From an uncultured Bacteroidaceae bacterium (GTDB lineage: Bacteria; Bacteroidota; Bacteroidia; Bacteroidales; Bacteroidaceae), in assembly GCA_905235305.1 (NCBI GenBank), contig CAJOLC010000039.1:1-50494 (forward strand): DNA of 50,494 nt, given 5' to 3'. Under the pieces are notes generated by a model. The model was not told the origin of the DNA. It saw only the letters and a program-made list of their open reading frames with translations, and ran no database searches. This document shows positions 20,863 to 29,082 of the stretch, piece after piece (positions within the stretch are counted from its first letter, which is position 1; each line of letters starts with the position of its first letter). A program made the translations under genes and the position numbers.

Positions 20863-23383
20863 AGTGTGCCTCGAGCCAATTGCTGCCCCAGCCGCAGTCG
20901 GCGATAAGCGGGACGCTGAGACTTGCGGCGCCTTGCATCTCTTCTATCACGAGGGCTTGCAACTTCTCCTTTTCCTCGGGCAGGACAGAGAAGTTGAGTT
21001 CGTCGTGAACCTGCAATATCATCTTCGACTTCAAGCCTTCCGCCTTCATTCTTCTGCTGACGCGAATCATCGCAATCTTGATGATGTCGGCTGCCGAGCC
21101 CTGTATCGGTGCGTTGATGGCATTGCGTTCTGCATAGCCGCGTACTATTGCGTTGTTCGAGTTGATGTCGGGCAACTGGCATCGTCTGCCCCAAAGCGTC
21201 TCGGTGAAACCGTGTTCGCGAGCCATCTCGATGCTCTTTTCCATGTAGGCCTTCACGCCAGGATAGGTCAGGAAATACTCGTCGATGAGTTGTTTGGCCT
21301 CAGTCCTGCTCACTCCCATCCTTTCTGCCAGGCCGAAGGCACTGATGCCGTAGATGATGCCGAAGTTGGCTGTCTTGGCTTTACGCCTTTCGTCCGAGGT
21401 GACTTCCTCAAGGGGTTTCTTGAAGATCTTTGCCGCCGTGGCCTGATGGATGTCGTTGCCTTCGCGGAAAGCTTCAATCAGGTTCTCGTCCTTCGACAGA
21501 TGCGCCATGATGCGAAGCTCTATCTGACTGTAGTCGGCACTGAAGAAGAGCTGTCCGGGATAAGGTATGAAGGCCTTCCGCACCTCTTTTCCCTGAGCGT
21601 CGCGCACGGGGATGTTCTGCAAATTGGGGTTGGACGACGACAGACGACCAGTGGCTGTGACGGTCTGGTTGAACGACGTGTGGATGTGTCCCGTCTTTGG
21701 GTTGATGAGACTTGGCAGGGCATCTATGTAGGTGCCCAGCAACTTCTTCAGTCCTCTGTAGTCAAGAATCTTGCCGACGATAGGGTGCTTTCGCCTCAGG
21801 GCTTCAAGGACTTCCTCGTTCGTCACGTATTGTCCCTTCTTGGTCTTCTTGGCTTTCGAGTCCAGGCGAAGTGTGTCGAAGAGCACTTCGCCCACTTGTT
21901 TCGGGCTGGATATGTTGAAGTCCATGCCTGCCAGGCTGTGTATTTCCTGCTCCAGAGTCAGCAGCTGTCCGGTGAAGAGACGGCTTGTCTCCTTCAGGCC
22001 CTCAGTATCAATCATCACGCCAGCCTCTTCCATCTCGGCCAGGACAGGCATGAGAGGCATCTCGATGTCTGCAAAAAGCTGCCACAGACCCTCTTTCCTG
22101 AGCTCCTCTTCGAGTTTCTCCTTCAGTCCGCACACGTCCGTCTGGCCGTAGATGGACAGCAGGTAGTCGTAGTAGTGACGCATCTCGGGATGCAGGATGT
22201 AGTGGGCAATCTCCGTATCGAACATGGACAGTTCGGTCAGTCCCTGTGCCTCGAGTTCCTTCCACTTAGCCTTCAGGTTGTGACCAATCACGCAGTCTTC
22301 CTTCACGACGAACGTCGCGTCCGTTCCCGCAGGCTTAGCAGGAACCTTGGCAGGCGTGTCGGGCTGGCTGAAGAGATCAAGCTGCTGAGGCTTTTCGTCA
22401 GGTTTCTTCTTCGGATGCGACGTGTCGGCAGGGTTCACCTCAAACAAGTCAAGCTGCATGGAACCGTCGGAATTCTTGGCAGGTTTGCTCTCCTCCTCCT
22501 TGGGGGAGGCTGGGAGGGAGCTTCTTTTATTCAGCAGTTGTCGGAACTCCAGACGTTCGAAGATGGCGCGAAGCTTGTCTCTGTCGGGCTCACGAAGCTC
22601 AAGAAGATTCATGTCGAGACTGATGGGAACGTCCTGGCAGATGGTGGCCAGCCACTTGCTCTGCCTGATTTGTTCCACGTTGCTCTCAACCTTCTGCCTC
22701 AGTGCACCTTTCAACTTCGACGTCGAGACCAGTAAGTTCTCGATGCTTCCGAACTCCTCGATGAGCTTTTGTGCAGTCTTCTCGCCCACACCTGGGCAGC
22801 CGGGAATGTTGTCGACGGCATCGCCCATGAGTCCCAACATGTCGATGACCTGCCGAGGCGACGTGAGTCCCCACTTCCTGTTCACTTCGTCGGGACCCAG
22901 AATCTCTGCCTCGCTGCTCCTTCCCACCGCGGGACGGTACTGCCTGACGCGTTCCGTGACGAGCTGCCCATAGTCCTTGTCGGGCGTCATCATGAAGGTA
23001 TCTATGCCCATTTCATCAGCCTGCCGAGCCAACGTTCCTATCACATCGTCTGCCTCGAAGCCTTCAACTTCCAGGACGGGAATGTGGTAGGCAGCCAGAA
23101 GTTCCTTGATGACGGGCACGGCAAAGCGTACCGCCTCGGGAGTTTCTTCGCGTTGCGCTTTGTAGTCAGCGTAAGCTTCGTGGCGGAATGTAGGGCCGTG
23201 AGGGTCGAAGGCAACGCCCAAGTGAGTGGGATTCTCCTTTTGAATCACCTCTTCCAACGTGTAGACAAAGCCCATAATTGCTGAGGTGTTCTCCCCTTTC
23301 GAGTTGATGCGAGGGTTCTTGATAAAGGCATAATAGGCACGATAAATCAGTGCGTAAGCGTCAAGTAAATAGAGTTTCTGCAT
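20861..23383 (-). CDS. polA: DNA polymerase I with reduced 3'-5' exonuclease domain
   Basis: 840 residues, shorter than the ~920-950 usual in Bacteroidales. The 5' nuclease domain (1-290) is complete with DAYALIYRAYYAF, FEADDVIGTLA and the H3TH GCPGVGEKTAQKL. The polymerase domain has motif A DYSQIELRIMAHLS, motif B RRKAKTANFGIIYG and motif C QVHDELNF. Between them only about 60 residues of the exonuclease fold remain (about 355-415), and the stretch that would hold the DxE metal motif is absent, so proofreading is not expected. The linker contains QLDLF twice (310-314 and 334-338), the canonical bacterial sliding-clamp-binding pentapeptide. It also contains a short repeat-derived stretch (SLPASPKEEE). 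It overlaps the degenerate end of array E. Confidence 0.92.
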   Translation of the reverse strand: MQKLYLLDAYALIYRAYYAFIKNPRINSKGENTSAIMGFVYTLEEVIQKENPTHLGVAFDPHGPTFRHEAYADYKAQREETPEAVRFAVPVIKELLAAYHIPVLEVEGFEADDVIGTLARQADEMGIDTFMMTPDKDYGQLVTERVRQYRPAVGRSSEAEILGPDEVNRKWGLTSPRQVIDMLGLMGDAVDNIPGCPGVGEKTAQKLIEEFGSIENLLVSTSKLKGALRQKVESNVEQIRQSKWLATICQDVPISLDMNLLELREPDRDKLRAIFERLEFRQLLNKRSSLPASPKEEESKPAKNSDGSMQLDLFEVNPADTSHPKKKPDEKPQQLDLFSQPDTPAKVPAKPAGTDATFVVKEDCVIGHNLKAKWKELEAQGLTELSMFDTEIAHYILHPEMRHYYDYLLSIYGQTDVCGLKEKLEEELRKEGLWQLFADIEMPLMPVLAEMEEAGVMIDTEGLKETSRLFTGQLLTLEQEIHSLAGMDFNISSPKQVGEVLFDTLRLDSKAKKTKKGQYVTNEEVLEALRRKHPIVGKILDYRGLKKLLGTYIDALPSLINPKTGHIHTSFNQTVTATGRLSSSNPNLQNIPVRDAQGKEVRKAFIPYPGQLFFSADYSQIELRIMAHLSKDENLIEAFREGNDIHQATAAKIFKKPLEEVTSDERRKAKTANFGIIYGISAFGLAERMGVSRTEAKQLIDEYFLTYPGVKAYMEKSIEMAREHGFTETLWGRRCQLPDINSNNAIVRGYAERNAINAPIQGSAADIIKIAMIRVSRRMKAEGLKSKMILQVHDELNFSVLPEEKEKLQALVIEEMQGAASLSVPLIADCGWGSNWLEAH
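22489..22522. repeat. CCTCCC-type repeat fragment inside polA linker
   Basis: On the minus strand AGCTCCCTCCCAGCCTCCCC is followed by AAGGAGGAGGAG. It resembles the G/C-run repeats in metH (9408-9500) and ybeY (36637-36670). It is read as SSLPASPKEEE at residues 288-298, just after the 5' nuclease domain. Confidence 0.4.
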
Positions 23384-23443
23384 CTTTTCTGTGTTTTTAT
23401 GTGGTAAAATTACGGAAAAAAGATGAAACGTAGCACTTTTATG

Positions 23444-23451
23444 TAAATTTG
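23444..23451 (+). promoter_or_regulatory. -7 box for the polyprenyl synthase gene
   Basis: TAAATTTG matches TAnnTTTG 19 bp upstream of the ATG. The -33 position lacks TTTG. Confidence 0.5.
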
Positions 23452-23470
23452 CACACTAAAGATGAGATAA

Positions 23471-24442
23471 ATGGACGTATTAGATAAGATAAAGGCTCCA
23501 GTCCTGACCGAACTCAAGCAATTTAACGATGCTTTCCGCGACACGCTCTTCAGCCAGAATCCTCTGCTCGAAAAGGCTGTCGACCACTTGCTGAAGGCTC
23601 CTGGCAAGCAGGTTCGTCCGCTGCTGGTACTGCTCTCGGCGAAGATGGTGGGCACGGTCGGCGACAATGTCCTGCGCGTAGCTCTGGCCTTGGAAATGCT
23701 GCACACGGCTTCCCTGGTGCATGATGATGTGGTGGACGAAAGCAATCGTCGGCGCGGTTTACCTTCCTTGCGGGCCTTCATGTCCAATCAAGTGGCCGTC
23801 CTTGCCGGCGACTTCATACTGAGCAAAGCACTGGAATGTGCTGCCGACACGGATGATGTCCGGGTGGTACGACACATCGCAGAACTCGGACAGACACTGG
23901 CCGACGGCGAACTTCTGCAGTTGGAAAACAAGGATTCCGACGCCTTTTCGGAAGCTGCCTACTTTGAAATCATCTCGCGCAAGACGGCAAGTCTCTTCTC
24001 TGCCTGTACGAGGCTTGGTGCCTTGACTGCAGGAGGCAGCGATGCAGACGCGGAACGGCTGGCACAGTACGGCAAGCTTATCGGCATCTGCTTCCAGCTC
24101 CGCGACGATGTTTTTGACTACGGGACAGGCGAGATAGGCAAGCCCGTGGCAAGCGATATGCATGAAGGCAAGCTCACATTGCCAGCCATCTATGCCGTAG
24201 GTCGCAGTGACGACGCCTCGGTTCACGCGTTGGCACAGAAGGTAAGACGTCGCGAAGCAACCGACGAAGACATACAAAAGCTCATCAAGTTCACGATAGA
24301 CGAGGGCGGAATTGACTACGCAACGTGGCACATGAAAGATATGCAGGGCATGGCCGACGGCCTTATCGACGACACGAAAAACGTGGAGATTGCCCAGGCC
24401 TTGCATGAACTCACTGCCTTTGTCGCTAATCGGAAGAACTGA
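23471..24442 (+). CDS. ispB: Long-chain polyprenyl diphosphate synthase
   Basis: 323 residues, class I trans-prenyltransferase. It elongates farnesyl diphosphate with isopentenyl units to the side chain of menaquinone. First Asp-rich motif HDDVVDE (about 80-86) and second RDDVFDYG (about 211-218) both have their magnesium-binding aspartates. GKQVRPLL and the GGIDYA tail fit octaprenyl/nonaprenyl synthases. Product length cannot be set from sequence. The gene for tRNA-GluQ synthetase follows after 12 bp, probably in one operon. Confidence 0.9.
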   Translation: MDVLDKIKAPVLTELKQFNDAFRDTLFSQNPLLEKAVDHLLKAPGKQVRPLLVLLSAKMVGTVGDNVLRVALALEMLHTASLVHDDVVDESNRRRGLPSLRAFMSNQVAVLAGDFILSKALECAADTDDVRVVRHIAELGQTLADGELLQLENKDSDAFSEAAYFEIISRKTASLFSACTRLGALTAGGSDADAERLAQYGKLIGICFQLRDDVFDYGTGEIGKPVASDMHEGKLTLPAIYAVGRSDDASVHALAQKVRRREATDEDIQKLIKFTIDEGGIDYATWHMKDMQGMADGLIDDTKNVEIAQALHELTAFVANRKN

Positions 24443-24454
24443 ACACCTAAGAAC

Positions 24455-25387
24455 ATGTCAATGGGAAGCAGAGAGGAGGCTTGTGTACTCAAGGGTCGAT
24501 TCGCTCCCTCTCCTACCGGACGTATGCACCTCGGCAATGTCTTCTGCGCCTTGCTCTCGTGGCTTTCGGCCAAGAGTCAGGGCGGAGAATGGCATCTCCG
24601 CATAGAAGACATCGACCCCGACCGCTCGCGTCGCGACTTTGCACTCTTGTTGATGGACGACCTCCAGTGGCTCGGACTGCCGTGGGACGGCAGTGTCGTG
24701 TGGCAAAGTCAGCGGTCGGACATCTACGAACACTATCTCACGAAGTTGCACGACATGGGTCTCACCTACCCTTGCTACTGCTCGCGAGCCGAAATCATGG
24801 CGACTCAGGCCCCTCACGAAACGGACGGACGCATCGTTTATGCTGGCACATGCAGAGGAAAAAAACGCGATGAAATGGCGGAAAACGTGCCTCATGCCAT
24901 CCGTTTTACCGTGCCGGACGAGGACATCACGTTCGTCGATGGTCACTACGGGCAGCAGTGCGTGAACCTGGCAAAGCATTGCGGCGACTACATCTTGCGT
25001 CGGAAGGACGGAGCCTGGGCATATCAACTGGCCGTTGTACTCGACGATGCACTGATGGGCATCACAGAAGTTGTGCGTGGACGCGACCTCCTGCTCAGCA
25101 CGCCTCAGCAGCTCCACCTCTCCGCCACGTTAGGCTTCACCCCGCCTCACTACATTCACCACCCCCTTCTCATCAATGAAAGCGGTCAACGCCTCTGCAA
25201 GCGCGACCGCAGTCTCGACCTCTCGGTGCTTCGCGAGAAGCATAAAAATCCTGATGAAATCGTGGGTTTTCTCGCCTTTCTTGCAGGGCTTCTCCCCTCC
25301 CCCACTCCTCTCAGTCCCAAAGAGCTCCTGCCTCTCTTCTCCTGGTCGCACGTCCCGAAAACCGACATCACAGCAGACGCGCTATAA
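24455..25387 (+). CDS. gluQ: Glutamyl-Q tRNA(Asp) synthetase (GluRS-like, no anticodon domain)
   Basis: 310 residues, the catalytic half of a glutamyl-tRNA synthetase only. GluQ attaches glutamate to queuosine 34 of tRNA-Asp. The N-terminus shows RFAPSPTGRMHLGN (HIGH region) and LRIEDIDPDRSR. Zinc-site cysteines appear in YPCYCSRAE and AGTCRGKK. The KMSKS equivalent is LCKRDRSLDL, as in this family. The C-terminal part after the KMSKS region is short, and includes a proline-rich stretch LLPSPTPLSP that may derive from a G/C-run repeat. Queuosine genes are not nearby. Confidence 0.88.
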   Translation: MSMGSREEACVLKGRFAPSPTGRMHLGNVFCALLSWLSAKSQGGEWHLRIEDIDPDRSRRDFALLLMDDLQWLGLPWDGSVVWQSQRSDIYEHYLTKLHDMGLTYPCYCSRAEIMATQAPHETDGRIVYAGTCRGKKRDEMAENVPHAIRFTVPDEDITFVDGHYGQQCVNLAKHCGDYILRRKDGAWAYQLAVVLDDALMGITEVVRGRDLLLSTPQQLHLSATLGFTPPHYIHHPLLINESGQRLCKRDRSLDLSVLREKHKNPDEIVGFLAFLAGLLPSPTPLSPKELLPLFSWSHVPKTDITADAL

Positions 25388-25595
25388 CTTCTTCAGAGAA
25401 CTTTCAGCTCGGCACCAGTCAAATTTGCTGACTTCCCTCGACCCTTCACCCGGAATCTTCAAATCCGGGCACTTTTTAGTCGTTAGAATCACTATAAAGA
25501 AATTCTGCTAAACGGGTCATTCCTTGTGTATAATAATAAATATGTTCTGCAAATATCGCATCAGACAGCGTTATTTTCCGTATTTCGACATTGCC

Positions 25596-25626
25596 TTTAT
25601 GCTTATATTCTTTTGCCGTACCTTTG
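25596..25626 (+). promoter_or_regulatory. Promoter for the LuxR-type regulator
   Basis: TTTA (25596-25599), 19 bp, TACCTTTG (25619-25626): one mismatch from the Bacteroidetes consensus. The rest of the 307-bp gap from 25388 shows no other feature. Confidence 0.65.
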
Positions 25627-25694
25627 CAAAGAAATTTGTCAGGTGATTTTCCTTCTCTTCAGAAGGAAGACGAGCCGACGTAACGCGCTTTGAC

Positions 25695-26333
25695 ATGAGT
25701 AATTACATTTTGGCGGACAATCAGGAAGTGACGCGCTTCGCAGTGGAGAGTCTGGTGCGAAGCAATGCTGACAACGAGGTGCGCATCGCACATGACATCG
25801 ACGAACTTTTCACGCTCTTGGGACGGTATGAGAACGCAGTTGTGGTGCTCGACTACACGCTTTTCGACTTCACGAGCGAGGACCAGTTGCTGGTGGCTGC
25901 TGAACGTTTCTCCATGGCCAGCTGGGTACTCTTCAGTGATGACCTTACTCCGCAGTTCATTGATCGTATGCTTCATGCCAGCCACGCCTTTAGCGTCGTC
26001 TTCAAGACCAGCAGTCTGCATAGCCTCAAACACGCTCTGGAGGATGCTTCCTCTGGTAAAAGGTACATTTGTCAACGGGCTATGGACCTGATTCTCACCA
26101 AAGATGAGGACGAACAACCCTGTCCGCTCACCCGGACGGAAATGGAGGTGATGCGTGCCATCACACAAGGAAAGACCACGAAAGAGATTGCAGAAGAGCG
26201 CTTTTCAAGTATCCATACCATCACCACGCATCGCAAGAACATCTTCCGCAAGCTGAAAGTTAACACGGCGCATGAGCTTCTTCGCCATGCGATGCGCATG
26301 GGTTGGGTCGATCCTATTGAGTTTTACATCTAA
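25695..26333 (+). CDS. Response regulator with LuxR-type HTH
   Basis: 212 residues. A receiver-like domain (1 to about 120) keeps an acidic residue after the first strand (ILADNQ), the phosphoacceptor-position Asp53 in VVVLDYTLFDF and Lys104 in VFKTSS. The C-terminal LuxR/NarL helix-turn-helix is clear (about 145-205: LTRTEMEVMRAITQGKTTKEIAEE, then HRKNIFRKLKV). No histidine kinase is adjacent. Its stop lies 11 bp from the stop of the convergent PLP-enzyme gene of the sulfur island. It could regulate that island or be an orphan regulator; nothing in the sequence decides this. Confidence 0.88.
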   Translation: MSNYILADNQEVTRFAVESLVRSNADNEVRIAHDIDELFTLLGRYENAVVVLDYTLFDFTSEDQLLVAAERFSMASWVLFSDDLTPQFIDRMLHASHAFSVVFKTSSLHSLKHALEDASSGKRYICQRAMDLILTKDEDEQPCPLTRTEMEVMRAITQGKTTKEIAEERFSSIHTITTHRKNIFRKLKVNTAHELLRHAMRMGWVDPIEFYI

Positions 26334-26344
26334 GTTCACTTCAT

Positions 26345-27577
26345 TCACCTCAGTGCCTGACGTATGTCGGCGAGGAGATCTTCGGGTTCTTCCAGTCCGA
26401 TGCTCAGGCGAACTGTCGTCTCAGGCACTGACATCTCTTCCCGCTGTTCGGGTGTGAAGAGTCCGAAGATTGTGCTTGCAGGGTGGATGGCAAGCGACTT
26501 GCGGTCGAAAAGATTGGTGGCGCGATGGATGACTTGCAGTCGATCTATGAAGTCGAAGCAGGCCTCTTTGGACGCTAAATCAATAGTAAAGACCGCTCCG
26601 GCAAGTGAGCCGAACTGCCTCGTGGCAAGTGTGTGGTCGGGACTGCTGCTGAGTCCTGGGTAGTTGACGCGTGAAATGCCTGCCAACTTCTCGCATTCCT
26701 TGGCCAGCCAAAGCGTGCTTCCGGCCTGACGTTGATAGCGGATGTCGAGCGTATCCAAGCCCAAAGTCTCCATGTAAGCCGCTTGCGGTGTCATCAGTCC
26801 GCCAAGGTTTGTGATGAGTTCCGTCTTGATGCGAGCCGTGAAAGCCATGCGCCGACCAGCTCTTTTCACGTTCTTCTGAATGGCCGGTAAAGGCGATTTG
26901 CTCCAATCATAGCGGCCATAGTCGATGATGAGGCCGCCAAGTCCTGTACCGCCACCTGAGATGTACTTCGTACTTGACACGACTTCTATGTCAACGCCAA
27001 GTTCCTGTGCGTGCCATCTGCTGAAGGGAATGATAGTGGTGTCCGCGATAAGTGGCACCGACTTCCGTGCAGCAACTTCGGCAAGTGCCTTGATGTCGGC
27101 CACATAGAGCTGCGGGTTGGTGATGATTTCGAAGAAGAGAGCCACCGTCTTCTCGTCGGTCAGCGACTCCACTTCTGCAGGGTTCCTGAAGTCCGCGAAG
27201 CGTGTCTCCACCCCGAACTGCCCGAGTGTGTCGCGAAGCAAAGACACGCTGTTGCCGAAAAGATGACGTGAAGCCACCACATTAAACCCGGCTCCGCACA
27301 CGGCAGTAAACGTGTAGGCTATAGCCGTCATGCCAGTGTTCAGGGCAGTCACGCTGAGGGCACCGGTGGCCTGACGCACGCGTTCTTCGAGGTGCATTAC
27401 CGTAGGGTTGGCAATTCTTGAATAAGAAGGTGACATGGAACGCCCGCAAAAGGCGTCGCTCATTGCTGCCGCCGTCGGGAACTCGAAAGCTGCACTGTGA
27501 TAGACAGGCATGGCAAGTGCGCCGTAGGCATCAGGCTTCTGATACTTCGTGGTCAGTACTTTTGTCTCGTACTTCAT
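26345..27577 (-). CDS. O-acetylhomoserine sulfhydrylase-type PLP enzyme (Cys/Met metabolism family)
   Basis: 410 residues, fold-type I PLP enzyme of the trans-sulfuration family. PLP lysine is in SSTKYISGGGTGLGG. The phosphate- and substrate-binding YSRIANPT and VRLSIGLEEPEDL segments are visible near the N- and C-termini. Family members make homocysteine from O-acetylhomoserine and a sulfur donor (MetY) or cystathionine (MetB). The gene is last in the sulfur island, 13 bp after the cysteine desulfurase. In Wolinella succinogenes a MetY takes sulfur from a protein thiocarboxylate (HcyS) made by an E1 enzyme and a JAMM protease, and homologues of all three are encoded upstream here. I therefore favour MetY-like sulfhydrylation. 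A cystathionine synthase or lyase remains possible. Confidence 0.85.
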   Translation of the reverse strand: MKYETKVLTTKYQKPDAYGALAMPVYHSAAFEFPTAAAMSDAFCGRSMSPSYSRIANPTVMHLEERVRQATGALSVTALNTGMTAIAYTFTAVCGAGFNVVASRHLFGNSVSLLRDTLGQFGVETRFADFRNPAEVESLTDEKTVALFFEIITNPQLYVADIKALAEVAARKSVPLIADTTIIPFSRWHAQELGVDIEVVSSTKYISGGGTGLGGLIIDYGRYDWSKSPLPAIQKNVKRAGRRMAFTARIKTELITNLGGLMTPQAAYMETLGLDTLDIRYQRQAGSTLWLAKECEKLAGISRVNYPGLSSSPDHTLATRQFGSLAGAVFTIDLASKEACFDFIDRLQVIHRATNLFDRKSLAIHPASTIFGLFTPEQREEMSVPETTVRLSIGLEEPEDLLADIRQALR

Positions 27578-27590
27578 AGGTTGAAAGGTT

Positions 27591-29056
27591 TCAGCTTACG
27601 ATTTTCCGCAAGGCCGTCACGAGTTTATCGACATCTTCACGTGTGTTGTAAAGTGCAAACGTTGGCCTGACGCTCATTTCATAGCCGAGCGCACGTAGGG
27701 CTGGCTGTGCACAATGATGGCCGGCACGCACGGCAATTCCCTCCTGATCAAGCAACTTTCCGACTTCCGGCACGGGTATTCCGTCCAGGACAAAGCTGAC
27801 AACGCTGGTGCGATGCTTGGGGTTGCCGATGAGTGTAAGGCCAGGAATGAGTGCGAGCTGCTCGCGTGCATACTCCGTAAGTATGTGCTCGTGATGTTCG
27901 ATGTTGCGTAGTCCGATGTGATTTACGTAGTCGAGTGCAGCTCCAAGTCCGATGGCATCGGCCACGTTAGGCGTGCCAGCCTCGAAGCGTGCGGGTGGCT
28001 CGTTGTACTCTGTGCGCTCAATCGTGACGTCTTTTATCATGTTCCCACCGCCTTGCCAGGGTTGCATCTTACTCAGGATCTCCTTCCTTCCATAGACGAC
28101 ACCAATGCCGTTCGGTCCGTAAATCTTGTGTCCGCTGAAGACAAAGAAGTCAGCTCCGAGCTGCTGAACATCGACAGGAGGGCGATGGATTGAGCGCCGT
28201 CGATAAGCACAGGAATATTGTGCTGATGTGCTATGTCGATGATGCGCGCCACGTCATTGACGGTGCCAAACGTGTTGTTGACATGGCCCACACTTACAAA
28301 GCGTGTGCGGGGCGTGATGAGTCGTTCGTACTCAGACAACACGAGGTCGCCGTTCTTGTCGACAGGTATTGCCTTGAGTGTGCAGCCTTTCTCGTGACAC
28401 ACTTGTTGCCAGGGAACGATGTTGGCATGGTGGTCGAGTGTGGAGACGATGACTTCGTCGCCGGGCGTCAGGTACTGTCTGCCGTAGGTCTGTGCCACGA
28501 GATTGATGCCCTCGGTAGTGCCACGGACGAAGATAATCTCCTCGGAAGTGGCGGCATTGATGAAGCTTCTCACCTTCTCTCTTGCTTCCTCGTAGGCATC
28601 TGTGGCACGTGCCGCCAGGGTATGTGCCCCGCGATGTATGTTGGAATTATAGGTCTTGTAGTAGTGAGATATCTTGTCAATCACCTGCACAGGCTTCTGT
28701 GTGGTGGCACCGTTGTCGAGCCAAACGAGGTCGTGACCGTTGACCTTCTGGTCGAGGACGGGAAAGTCCTTTCGGATTTCGGCACTGTTCAGCGTATCGA
28801 CTTCCTCGTAGTGCAAGCCTTTGAGTTCGCTCTCGCCGAGTGGTCTCACCTCCATTCCTTGCCCGGGAGTGGAGGGAAGAGTCAAGTCTTGCCAGTTGAT
28901 CTTCTCTCCATCCGACAGGCATCTTGGCCTTTTTCCCTCTTCTGTTGGCAAGGGCACAGGTGTGTCGCCTCCGAAGTATTTGGCTGCCACTTGTCGGATT
29001 TGCTCGAAAAGAGGGTCCTCCATGCCGTAGCCGTTCAAGTTATGTATTTCTGTCAT
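27591..29056 (-). pseudogene. Cysteine desulfurase with N-terminal extension (encapsulin cargo type), frame broken
   Basis: The protein starts at 29056. Residues 1 to about 88 form an extension rich in P, G, E and charged residues with no fold signature. The SufS-type desulfurase follows from about 90 (DFPVLDQKVNGHDLVWLDNGATTQKP). The frame shifts near 28182 after DGAQSIA. Downstream in another frame follow VDVQQLGADFFVFSGHKIYGP (with the PLP lysine) and the catalytic Cys in AGHHCAQP, ending at 27591. About four bases appear missing relative to the family. The enzyme would release sulfane sulfur from cysteine. Desulfurases with long disordered N-termini are known cargo of family 2 encapsulins, and an encapsulin gene lies 26 bp upstream. 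The break is either a sequence error or a true inactivation. Confidence 0.88.
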
Positions 29057-29082
29057 AGGTCTTTGAGAGGTTAGCAGCTATA

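Noticed and set aside
25695..26333. LuxR-type regulator as the activator of the ATACCATA operator
   Set aside because: It is adjacent to the island but convergent with it; nothing in sequence ties it to the palindrome.
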